64,000 nt of DNA from OLB7 sp966250335 (lineage in GTDB: Bacteria > Bacteroidota > Ignavibacteria > OLB7): positions 62,001-126,000 of the forward strand of contig CBINGZ010000008.1 in assembly GCA_966250335.1 (NCBI GenBank). The letters are read 5' to 3'. The position numbers were made by a program, and so were the translations under genes. Each line of letters starts with the position of its first letter. Position 1 is the stretch's first letter. This document shows positions 35,644 to 43,342 of the stretch, in pieces. Under the pieces are notes generated by a model. The model made no database searches, had not been told where the DNA came from, and was given only the letters and a program-made list of their open reading frames with translations.

Positions 35644-36846
35644 ATGATCAAACATCTCTCCCTACTGGCCGCCTGCGGTCTTCTCGCCGCAGGATCGACC
35701 CTGCTCGCGCAGGAGACGCAGATCGAAGTCGAGACGGCGCCCAAGGACGTCACGATCATCCGTAATTTCGGCATGCACTGCGGCGGCGGCAGCTACCTCG
35801 GCGTCATGCTCGAGGAAGTTCCCAACGGCAAGGCCTCCGAACTCGGCCTCAAGAGCGAGTCGGGAGCGGTGGTCCAGAAAGTTCTGGAGGAGAGCCCGGC
35901 GCTCGCCGCCGGTATCAAGGATAACGATGTGATCGTCGGCTGGAACGGAACGAAGGTGGAGAGCGTCCGCCAGTTGATCAGGCTCGTGCAGGAGACGCCC
36001 GCCGGACGAAAGATCTCCCTCGACATCGTGCGCGCGGGTCAGCCGATGAAGATCGACGCGACGATCGGTACGCGGAAGAACACGTTCGAGAACTTCCTGC
36101 CGCAGGGATTCGACAGCACCTTCCACTTCAAGATGGATGAGCTCGGAGCCCGGATGGAGAAGCTCGGCGAGGGGTGGGACACACTCTTCAAGGAAGGGAA
36201 TATCGATGTCGACGTGCAGGGCTTCATGCCGCACGGCGACATGAAGGGATTCATGTTCATGGGTCAGCGCCGCGGACGTCTCGGTGTGGAGATGCAGGAT
36301 CTCTCGCCGCAGCTCGCCGCCTATTTCGGGACGACCGAGAAGTCCGGAGCCCTCATCAGCTCCGTCGTGGACAGCACCCCGGCGTTCTCAGCCGGCCTTC
36401 AGGCAGGTGACGTGATCGTTTCGATCGAAGGAGAGAAGGTGACGGGACCGGGCGACGTCGCAAAGATCATCGGAGCCCGCGAGGAAGGCCCGGTCCGGAT
36501 CACCGTTCTCCGCGACAAGCGTGAGCAGACGATCACCGCGACGCTCGGCAAGAAGGAGGAGGGGACCTTCGGACCCGACTTCTTCAACAAGGGATTCCGC
36601 CGCTTCAAGTTCGATGGGAACGGGCCGCAGAAGTTCGAGTTCCGCTACTTCGTGCCGAAGGGTGGAGCGATGCCTCTCCCCGAGTCGGATGAGCTGGAGG
36701 AAATGGACGAGGTGGCGCCGGAAGCCGACGAGGCCCCGGAGTTCTCGTTCGCTCCCCGCGAGGAGGGGATCGGATTCGGCATGGCTACTCCCCCGCCGCC
36801 CCCTGCTCCCTGGATCACCTCTCCGTTCAACCTGATCGAGATCTGA
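35644..36846 (+). CDS. Secreted double-PDZ domain protein without protease domain
   Basis: A 400-residue protein with a signal peptide (MIKHLSLLAACGLLAAGSTLLAQ). PDZ1 (about 45-140) has GSYLGVMLEEVPNG and AGIKDNDVIVGWNGTKVESV. A linker of about 75 residues follows, then PDZ2 (about 210-300) with GRLGVEMQDLSPQLAA and AGLQAGDVIVSIEGEKVTG. The C-terminal 60 residues are acidic and Pro-rich (SDELEEMDEVAPEADEAPEF). No HtrA, CtpA or RseP catalytic part is visible, so it may be an adaptor that binds C-termini of envelope proteins. It is a single gene followed by a strong terminator. Confidence 0.83.
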   Translation: MIKHLSLLAACGLLAAGSTLLAQETQIEVETAPKDVTIIRNFGMHCGGGSYLGVMLEEVPNGKASELGLKSESGAVVQKVLEESPALAAGIKDNDVIVGWNGTKVESVRQLIRLVQETPAGRKISLDIVRAGQPMKIDATIGTRKNTFENFLPQGFDSTFHFKMDELGARMEKLGEGWDTLFKEGNIDVDVQGFMPHGDMKGFMFMGQRRGRLGVEMQDLSPQLAAYFGTTEKSGALISSVVDSTPAFSAGLQAGDVIVSIEGEKVTGPGDVAKIIGAREEGPVRITVLRDKREQTITATLGKKEEGTFGPDFFNKGFRRFKFDGNGPQKFEFRYFVPKGGAMPLPESDELEEMDEVAPEADEAPEFSFAPREEGIGFGMATPPPPPAPWITSPFNLIEI

Positions 36847-36885
36847 TCCGGCAGAGAACCGGCACCACATTGCGATCCTTATGGA

Positions 36886-36914
36886 AAGGCGCTCGACTTC
36901 GAGCGCCTTTTCTT
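36886..36914 (+). terminator. Strong rho-independent terminator
   Basis: An 11-base perfect stem (36886-36896 with 36899-36909) and a T-rich tail (TTTTCTTATT) lie 40 bases after the double-PDZ gene stop. Confidence 0.85.
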
Positions 36915-36940
36915 ATTATGGGTCGCTCACTTCACGCACT

Positions 36941-37999
36941 ATGGATCATATCAACCGGGATACCGACGCGACGCCGACATCCGGCAGGAAGAAGGATCAT
37001 GTCGACCTCTGTGTCGGCGAGAATGTCGCGTTCCGTTCCAAGACGACCGGGCTGGAACGCTACGAACTTCTCCACAACGCATTGCCGGAACTCGATTTCG
37101 ACGAGGTCGAGACGAGCGTCGAGTTCCTGGGGAAGATCTGCTCGATGCCGCTGATCATCGGATCGATGACCGGCGGCTACGAGGACGCTCAACGGATCAA
37201 CCATGAGCTCGGGGAGGTGTGCGAAGAACTTCGTATTCCGATGGGTGTCGGATCGCAGCGGCAGGCGATCGAAAGCGATTCGCAGCTCGACAGCTTCCGC
37301 AGCGCGCGCCGCGCGGCGCCGACGATCCCGATCTTCGGCAACCTGGGGGGCGCCGAGGTCGCCCGTTCACCGGATCGCGATACGATCCGAAGGCTTGCCG
37401 ATCTGATCGAGGCCGACGCGTTCGCGATCCATCTGAACCCCCTACAGGAGCTGATGCAGCCGGAAGGAACGCCGACCTTCCGGGGAGTGCTGGCCGGGGT
37501 CGAACGGCTCGTCCGCGAAATGGAGATCCCGCTGATCGTGAAGGAGGTGGGCGCAGGACTTTCAGCCGATGTTGTCCGCAGACTGCTTGATGTAGGAGTA
37601 CGATATATCGATGTGGCGGGAGCCGGTGGAACAAGCTGGTCCGGCGTGGAGCTTCTCCGGCGATCCGACCGGAGCGACGATGCGATATTCTGGGACTGGG
37701 GGCTCCCGACCGCCGACGCCATCATCGAAGCGCGCCCCCTCTGCGACGAGGCCGGAGCCGTCCTGATAGGCTCCGGCGGCATCACCGGTCCGCGCGACAT
37801 GGCCGTTGCTCTTGCTCTCGGCGCCCATATCGCGGCGTCCGCCCGCGTTCTGCTGAAGACGCTGATGGAGGAGGGACAGGAGTCCCTCTTCAGGCTTCTC
37901 ATCTCATGGCGTCGTCAGCTTCGCGGCATGATGTTTCTCAGCGGCTCCGCCGACGTCGAGGCTCTTCGCCGCGCGACGCTCCGGAGAACGGATCGTTGA
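36941..37999 (+). CDS. fni: Type 2 isopentenyl-diphosphate delta-isomerase (FMN-dependent)
   Basis: Interconverts IPP and DMAPP for isoprenoids, using FMN and NADPH. The 352-residue length fits the type 2 family. Blocks seen are RKKDHVDLCV, MPLIIGSMTGGYEDA, PMGVGSQRQAIES, IFGNLGGAEVA, AFAIHLNPLQELMQPEGTP, IVKEVGAGLS, IDVAGAGGTSWSGVE (FMN-binding) and VLIGSGGITGPRDMAVALALG. The NPLQE catalytic Gln/Glu region is intact. The ATG at 36941 is used because an earlier ATG lies inside the terminator stem. It is single and convergent with the ribulokinase gene. Confidence 0.95.
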   Translation: MDHINRDTDATPTSGRKKDHVDLCVGENVAFRSKTTGLERYELLHNALPELDFDEVETSVEFLGKICSMPLIIGSMTGGYEDAQRINHELGEVCEELRIPMGVGSQRQAIESDSQLDSFRSARRAAPTIPIFGNLGGAEVARSPDRDTIRRLADLIEADAFAIHLNPLQELMQPEGTPTFRGVLAGVERLVREMEIPLIVKEVGAGLSADVVRRLLDVGVRYIDVAGAGGTSWSGVELLRRSDRSDDAIFWDWGLPTADAIIEARPLCDEAGAVLIGSGGITGPRDMAVALALGAHIAASARVLLKTLMEEGQESLFRLLISWRRQLRGMMFLSGSADVEALRRATLRRTDR

Positions 38000-38023
38000 C
38001 CGAGTCGATCTCATCGTCAAGGC

Positions 38024-39703
38024 TCAACTGCGTACGGCCGCACGCATCTCCCGAAGTCTCTTCATGACGTTGTTCCCGCCCCGGCCGAAGTAGTCGTGCA
38101 GCCGTCGATACTCGTCGAACAGAGGACGATACATCGCATGCCGTTCGGGGTCCGGCCTGTAGATGGAACCGGAACGCGCCGACATGGCGGCGGCCGCCTC
38201 GCCGATCGTGGCATACCCTCCCTTCTCCGGGCCCGCCGCAACGGCGCCGAACATCGCGGCCCCAAGCGCCGAGGTCTGGGCCGATCCGGTGTCGCGGAAC
38301 TCCCGTCCGGTCACGTCGGCATAGATCTGCATCAGCAGCCTGTTGTTGGCGGCCAGCCCGCCGCACGCCACCAGCTCGCGCACCGCGACGCCGTGTCCCT
38401 CGAACGCCTCGATGATGATCCCGGTCCCGAACGCCGTCGCCTCTATCAGAGCGCGATAGATGTCGGGGGCCCGCGTTCCCAGGGTCATACCGACGATCAT
38501 GCCGCCGAGCGACGCATCGACAAGGACCGAGCGGTTCCCGTTCCACCAGTCGAGGGCAAGGAGCCCCGATTCGCCGGGGAGGAGCCGCGCGGCCTCCTCC
38601 TCCAGAAGAGTGTAGACGCTCACCCCGAGCTCGGCGGCCCGGCTGTGATACTCCGGCGGCGTCCCATGCTCCACGAACCATTCGAAGATATCTCCCACTC
38701 CCGCCTGCCCCGCCTCGTAGCCGAAGAGTCCCGGCAGAATGCCGTCCTCCACCACCCCGCTGATGCCGCCGACCAGGGGACCGGTCTCCCCCAGCAGCAT
38801 GTGGCATGTCGACGTCCCCATGATCAGGACCATGCGGCCCGACTCCGCCACGCCGACTCCCGGCACCGACGCATGCGCGTCGATCGTGGCGGTAGCGACG
38901 GGGAGACCGACGGGAAGACCGGCGATCGCCGCGGCCTCGGCGGTGAGAGTTCCCGCGAGACGTCCCGGCGGGAGGATCGGCGCCCCGAGCTTCGTCTCGT
39001 TCATGCCGTCGAGCCGCGGATCGAGCGCGCGGAGGAAGTCGTTGCCGGGATAGCCCGTCCCCTTCTGCCAGAGCGCCTTGTATCCGGCGGCGCAGGCGTT
39101 CCGCTGCTCACGTCCGGTCATACGCCAGACGAGCCAGTCCCCCGCCTCGATGATTCTGTCGGCGGCGGCATAGACCTCCGGCGCCTCATCGACCATCTGA
39201 AGCACCTTGCTGTGGAGCCACTCGGAGGAGATCCTCCCCCCGTAACGTTCCAGCCACGACTCACCCCGCTCGGCGGCGCACGTCGTAATGCGATCCGCCT
39301 CCGGCTGGGCGGCATGGTGTTTCCAGAGCTTGGTCCATGCATGGGGATGGTTTCTCCATGCATCGATATCCGATAAGGGTATTCCCTCGGAGGTCGTCGG
39401 CAGGATCGTGCAGGAGGTGAAATCGACCCCGATACCGACGACCTGCTCCGCCGTTACTCCCGCGGACTTCAGAGCCTCCGGTATCGCGTTCTGAAGCACC
39501 GCGATATAATCGGAGGGGTTCTGCAGGGCCCAGTCGGGCTCCAGCTCGGTCCCGCTTCCCGGCAGCCGTTCGTCGATGACGCCGTCGCCGTAACGATGCA
39601 CGGCGCAGGCGGCCTCCTCACCGGTGGCCGTATCCACAAGAAGAACGCGGCCCGACTCCGTGCCGAAGTCGAGACCGAGAGCGAATCGAGGTGATCCCAT
39701 CAC
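38024..39703 (-). CDS. araB: Ribulokinase
   Basis: A 559-residue FGGY-family kinase that phosphorylates L-ribulose to L-ribulose-5-phosphate. It begins FALGLDFGTESGRVLLVD and has GIGVDFTSCTILP, IDAWRNHPHAWTKLWKHHAA, GGRISSEWLHSKVLQMV, GFDAH-like TATIDAHASVPG and the ATP-region LVACGGLAANNRLLMQIYADV. These are AraB rather than xylulokinase motifs. Length is typical. Two adjacent ATGs (39703, 39700) are equivalent starts. It follows the FucI-family isomerase gene by 39 bases on the same strand, so the pair forms an operon for a pentose or deoxyhexose. No araD epimerase or arabinose transporter is in the window. Confidence 0.93.
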   Translation of the reverse strand: MMGSPRFALGLDFGTESGRVLLVDTATGEEAACAVHRYGDGVIDERLPGSGTELEPDWALQNPSDYIAVLQNAIPEALKSAGVTAEQVVGIGVDFTSCTILPTTSEGIPLSDIDAWRNHPHAWTKLWKHHAAQPEADRITTCAAERGESWLERYGGRISSEWLHSKVLQMVDEAPEVYAAADRIIEAGDWLVWRMTGREQRNACAAGYKALWQKGTGYPGNDFLRALDPRLDGMNETKLGAPILPPGRLAGTLTAEAAAIAGLPVGLPVATATIDAHASVPGVGVAESGRMVLIMGTSTCHMLLGETGPLVGGISGVVEDGILPGLFGYEAGQAGVGDIFEWFVEHGTPPEYHSRAAELGVSVYTLLEEEAARLLPGESGLLALDWWNGNRSVLVDASLGGMIVGMTLGTRAPDIYRALIEATAFGTGIIIEAFEGHGVAVRELVACGGLAANNRLLMQIYADVTGREFRDTGSAQTSALGAAMFGAVAAGPEKGGYATIGEAAAAMSARSGSIYRPDPERHAMYRPLFDEYRRLHDYFGRGGNNVMKRLREMRAAVRS

Positions 39704-39742
39704 AGCAGAATTTCCTGGTTGATATGACTTGATCGCAGGTCG

Positions 39743-41353
39743 TTACTCCACATCTCCGCAGATGCTCACCACCAGCCCCAGCTCCTCCATCGCCGCTCCC
39801 TTGGCGAAGAGGCCGCGACGCGCCCCCTCCCGATCGGGCGCGTAGACGACCTGGATATGGTTGGAGCGATGCCGTCCCATCATCTGATCACGATCTATTC
39901 CGTTGAACACGGCGTGCATGATCGGCCACTGCGGCGTCGTCAGCCGCCATCTTTCCTCGGTCTCCTCCTCCGGAAGAGCAACGACCTCGGCGATCCCCAT
40001 ATCGCAGCAGAGCCTGTCGTCGCGGACGAAGACACGGCTCCATACGATCCATCCCGGCTTGCTCACCCCCTTGACGGTTCCCCCGCCGAGGTGGAAGTAC
40101 ATCGCAGGCTGCCGCTCGCTCACGGTCCCGGCGTAGCCGCCGATGAAATGTTCGGGAGGGGCCGCCCCGGAGATCTCGAAGACCCAGACGAAATCGTCGA
40201 TCCCGCCGCCGCTGTAGTGACGTCCCCACCGTATATCGTGGAGCGTGGTTTCGGGAGAGAAGCCGAGACGCCGCCAGAGGCGGTAGGTGACGAGCGCGTC
40301 CAGACCGGCGCACTCGTCGACCTCGTTGAAATGGGGAAGGGCCTCGCCGGGGAAGAGCTCGGCGCCGTCGGAGACCCGATGGACCGGCGGCCTCTCGACG
40401 TTGTTCAGAATCCCCTCGGCCAGATCGGACGCCGGAGTAAGATCCTTGAGTCCCTGCTGGTACTGGATGCCGATCGTATCGCAACCGAACTCGTCGGCAA
40501 GCCGTACCGCCGCGATATACATCTTGCACTGTATCAGAACCTGCGCCTCGGTCAGCTCCGTCGCCTCGTCCCTCCCCAGGCGGAACGTCATCCCCTTCGC
40601 CAGCAGCCAGTCGTAGACGGCGCGGGCCTCCGATTCGGTCACCGCAAGCATCGCGGCGTAGAGGGTGGACTGGCTGAGCCGCTCCTTGAATATCCCGGTG
40701 GGATGCAGTATCTCGTCCGGGATGATGGCGTTGTACATCCCCATGCATCCCTCGTCGAACACCCCCATGATCGCCTTGCTCCGCCTGAACTCACGGCCGA
40801 ACTCACGCCCCATCTTCGCCGCCTTCCCCGGTCCCTCACGCTCGTCGAAGCGGCGGACGTGCGATCTGTCGTGCTTGATCCTTCCCTTTCTGAGCCAGCG
40901 GCGCAATCCGTCGAGAAAGAATCTGTCGGAGAAATCCTCGCTCCATATCGTGCTGTACTCCACTCCCGCCTTGGTGAGCGAGGCGTTCAGGTTCAGGAGC
41001 CCGACCAGTCCCGGCCACTCGCCGCTCCAGTTCGCCACCGTAAGAATCGGTCCGCGATGTGTAAAGAGCCCGGCAAGAACATGATGGCTGTACTGCCACA
41101 CGGCCTCGGCCACGATCACCGGGGCCTCCTCCGGGATGTTCCGGAAGACCTCGATGCCGTACCGCTGGCTGTCGATGAAGCCGTGCCCCTTCACCGGATC
41201 GAACTCGTGGGCGCGCTTCACCTCCCACCCCTCGCTCTCGACGGCGGCGACGATCAGCGCCTCCATGGCGGACTGGGCGGCCTCGCAGTTGCGGTTCGCG
41301 GCGGGACGCAGGTCGCCGCTGGCGACCATGTAGACGGTGCGTGATTGGTTCAT
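39743..41353 (-). CDS. L-fucose/L-arabinose isomerase superfamily protein
   Basis: A 536-residue aldose-ketose isomerase of the FucI-like fold. Metal and substrate motifs are visible as FDEGCMGMYNAIIPDE (Glu and Asp ligands) and a C-terminal HRSNHIQVVYA (His ligand). The N-terminal GDLRPAANRNCEAAQ and VANWSGEWPGLVGLLNLNASL match the group. It is not classical AraA (about 500 residues). Its direct partner is a ribulokinase, suggesting that this isomerase makes the ketose that AraB phosphorylates, probably from L-arabinose, but other substrates such as L-fucose are possible. The ATG at 41353 gives the expected start. Confidence 0.85.
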   Translation of the reverse strand: MNQSRTVYMVASGDLRPAANRNCEAAQSAMEALIVAAVESEGWEVKRAHEFDPVKGHGFIDSQRYGIEVFRNIPEEAPVIVAEAVWQYSHHVLAGLFTHRGPILTVANWSGEWPGLVGLLNLNASLTKAGVEYSTIWSEDFSDRFFLDGLRRWLRKGRIKHDRSHVRRFDEREGPGKAAKMGREFGREFRRSKAIMGVFDEGCMGMYNAIIPDEILHPTGIFKERLSQSTLYAAMLAVTESEARAVYDWLLAKGMTFRLGRDEATELTEAQVLIQCKMYIAAVRLADEFGCDTIGIQYQQGLKDLTPASDLAEGILNNVERPPVHRVSDGAELFPGEALPHFNEVDECAGLDALVTYRLWRRLGFSPETTLHDIRWGRHYSGGGIDDFVWVFEISGAAPPEHFIGGYAGTVSERQPAMYFHLGGGTVKGVSKPGWIVWSRVFVRDDRLCCDMGIAEVVALPEEETEERWRLTTPQWPIMHAVFNGIDRDQMMGRHRSNHIQVVYAPDREGARRGLFAKGAAMEELGLVVSICGDVE

Positions 41354-41402
41354 TATCGTTCGGGATTGGCGCCCCTGCGGGGCGGGAAAGGAGGATGTAT
41401 CG

Positions 41403-41960
41403 TTACGCCTGCCGCCATTTGATGCCGCAGCCGATGCTGGGAACCTGCTCCGGGTTCACGGGAGTCCCGGCGATGAGGTTGTCGAGCGCGCTTCTGATGT
41501 CGGCGCCGGTCACGGGGAGACCGTTCCTGGGACGCGAGTCGTCCATCTGTCCACGATATACCAGCCGGAGATCGCGGTCGAAGATGTAGAAGTCGGGCGT
41601 GCAGGCGGCATCGTACGCGCGGGCCGTCTCCTGCGACTCGTCGTAAAGATACGGGAAGGGATAGCCGTACCCCTCCGCCGTCGCCTTCATCTTCTCGGGA
41701 GAATCCTCGGAATACTGCGTCGCGTCGTTCGAACTTATTGCGATAAACTCCACGTCGCGGGGAGCGTAATCGTTCGCCAGGGAGACGAGTCCCTCCTGGA
41801 TATGCTTCACGTAGGGGCAGTGGTTGCAGATGAACATGACGACGGTGGCCGCCCGTGTCCCCGTCTCCGGGAGCGATACATCGCGTCCCGATACCGTGTC
41901 CGGAAGGGTGAAGGAAGGGGCGTGGGTGCCGAGCGGGAGCATCGTCGATTGCATTGCCAT
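41403..41960 (-). CDS. Thioredoxin-family protein (PRX-like/AhpC-TSA)
   Basis: A 185-residue thioredoxin-fold protein with a CxxC (Cys45-Asn-His-Cys48) in VVMFICNHCPYVKHIQEG and family context DVEFIAISSNDATQYSEDSP, SQETARAYDAACTPDFYIFD and LVYRGQMDDSRPRNGLP. This is the thioredoxin-like group often annotated as redoxin/PRX-like. There is no signal peptide, so it is cytosolic. The redox partner is unknown. The ATG at 41960 was used; a nearby ATG at 41954 is possible. It lies 49 bases upstream of the FucI-like gene on the same strand and may be cotranscribed. Confidence 0.88.
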   Translation of the reverse strand: MAMQSTMLPLGTHAPSFTLPDTVSGRDVSLPETGTRAATVVMFICNHCPYVKHIQEGLVSLANDYAPRDVEFIAISSNDATQYSEDSPEKMKATAEGYGYPFPYLYDESQETARAYDAACTPDFYIFDRDLRLVYRGQMDDSRPRNGLPVTGADIRSALDNLIAGTPVNPEQVPSIGCGIKWRQA

Positions 41961-42059
41961 GGTTCCGAATCTCCGGGTAAGGGATCTCTTCAACGGCCGG
42001 CGCCCGCCGGCACGGGGCCGAAAATACAGGAGAGAGAAGGAGGAAAAAAACTTCCGATG

Positions 42060-42097
42060 AAAACGACGGCGGCGCGTCGAGGTCGACGCGCCGCCGT
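42060..42097 (-). terminator. Strong terminator hairpin
   Basis: A 15-base perfect stem (42066-42080 with 42083-42097) with a 2-base loop is followed on the minus strand by CGTTTTCATC. It lies 46 bases past the stop of the gene ending at 42143 and should end that operon. Confidence 0.8.
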
Positions 42098-42142
42098 ATG
42101 GATTTCCCTTGAAGGCTTTTCGGGAAGATCAGCCCGATCGCC

Positions 42143-42802
42143 TTATCCGAACGAGGAGGTCGGAACGGCGGGCGAGGAACGCCTGCGCCTCACGGCACGA
42201 TAGATCAGATATGCCACCCCCCCCACGACCACCACGGTGATCAGCAGCTTCCCCCACGAGAAGGTGGGAGGATAGACATCGATGGTGCCGTTCGCGTTGC
42301 GGACCTCGTACGGCCTGGAGTAGTAGAACGCCGGGTGAAACGGCATCGACCACATCCACGACGTCTGCCCCGTCATGTAGCCGAGCATGAAGCCGTCGGA
42401 CATACCGCCGTAGCGATTCACGTTGTAGCTCTCCGTGACCCCCTGCGCGTTGCGGGCGGTCATCGATTCGGTGCGCCTCGGGGTGCCGTAGGAGCGGGTG
42501 TAGTCCTGCGACGAGCTGAGCCGCGATCCCCCGAAGCTCGAGCTCGGGCGGCTCGTGGTGGTCGATCCGCTTGTGGAGCGTGACCCGGTCGTGGTCCGTG
42601 AGCGGGTCGTGGGGCTCGACGGAGCGGAGGGTCTGCTGGGTGAATATCGTGGTGTGCTGCTGCGACGCGAGCCGCCGAAGCTGCGCCCGCCCCCGCCGCC
42701 GCGCCGCGCCTCGGCTTCGGAGACGTCGGAGAGAATCCCGACCAGCACCAGGCAGACGGCGAGAAAGGCCGTCCAGAAACGTGTCTTCGTCTTCATGTTC
42801 AT
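42143..42802 (-). CDS. Secreted/membrane protein, Ser-Arg-Gly-rich, unknown
   Basis: A 219-residue protein. An N-terminal signal (FWTAFLAVCLVLVGILSDVSEAEA, about 9-32 if cleaved) precedes a low-complexity stretch (about 33-105) made of Ser, Arg, Thr, Pro and Gly. A middle part has aromatic residues (GYMTGQTSWMWSMPFHPAFYY). A C-terminal membrane segment (LLITVVVVGGVAYLIYRAV, about 186-204) ends with a short Arg-rich tail. No family recognised. Its ATG overlaps the stop of the upstream gene in an ATGA (42799-42802), so it is translationally coupled to the 43287 gene. Confidence 0.72.
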   Translation of the reverse strand: MNMKTKTRFWTAFLAVCLVLVGILSDVSEAEARRGGGGGRSFGGSRRSSTPRYSPSRPSAPSSPTTRSRTTTGSRSTSGSTTTSRPSSSFGGSRLSSSQDYTRSYGTPRRTESMTARNAQGVTESYNVNRYGGMSDGFMLGYMTGQTSWMWSMPFHPAFYYSRPYEVRNANGTIDVYPPTFSWGKLLITVVVVGGVAYLIYRAVRRRRSSPAVPTSSFG

Positions 42803-43287
42803 TGAAAGATATATTCGGTTGAAAGTGAATCGTCCTCGTTCCTGAACGTCGCCTCGGCGCGGAACTCCTGCCGCGGCGCATCGTCGTTTCTGCCGCCGAA
42901 CAACCCCCTGATCCCCCCCTGGTGCGTCGCGCCGCCGCCGCCGCGGATCTGGATCATCAGGTCCACCAGCCCTTCCAGCGGCATATCGTTCAGCAGCACC
43001 AGGGTGTTCTCGATGTCGCCGTCGCTGTCCACCGTGAGCAGTCGCAGTTCGCGCGCCTCCTCGTCGGTAAATGACGGTTCGGTGACCCGCAGATTCTCAA
43101 GGTAATCGGTAAATATCTGCTTCGTGTGGATGTTGTTGTCCTTCCCCTGATACTGGATCACGGCATCGAAGGTGCCGTCCTCGCTCAGGTTCAGCATCAC
43201 CTCCTTCACGCCGCCGATCTGCTCGCCGTTGTAGTAGATCGCCGTCTTCTCTATCCTTCCGTTGCTCTCGATTGAAAACGTAGCCAT
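42799..43287 (-). CDS. Hypothetical soluble protein, 162 aa
   Basis: A soluble, acidic, beta-rich protein (FSIESNGRIEKTAIYYNGEQ, then KEVMLNLSEDGTFDAVIQYQ) with a Gly-rich loop (IQIRGGGGATHQGGIRG) near 115-131. No signal, membrane segment or catalytic motif is evident. No family recognised. Its stop overlaps the start of the Ser/Arg-rich membrane protein gene, so the two are cotranslated and probably work together at the membrane. Confidence 0.75.
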   Translation of the reverse strand: MATFSIESNGRIEKTAIYYNGEQIGGVKEVMLNLSEDGTFDAVIQYQGKDNNIHTKQIFTDYLENLRVTEPSFTDEEARELRLLTVDSDGDIENTLVLLNDMPLEGLVDLMIQIRGGGGATHQGGIRGLFGGRNDDAPRQEFRAEATFRNEDDSLSTEYIFQ

Positions 43288-43342
43288 TACGATATGTTTA
43301 CGGTGTAGGGTTCCTGATATACTGCCGTGCCCGACGGAACAC

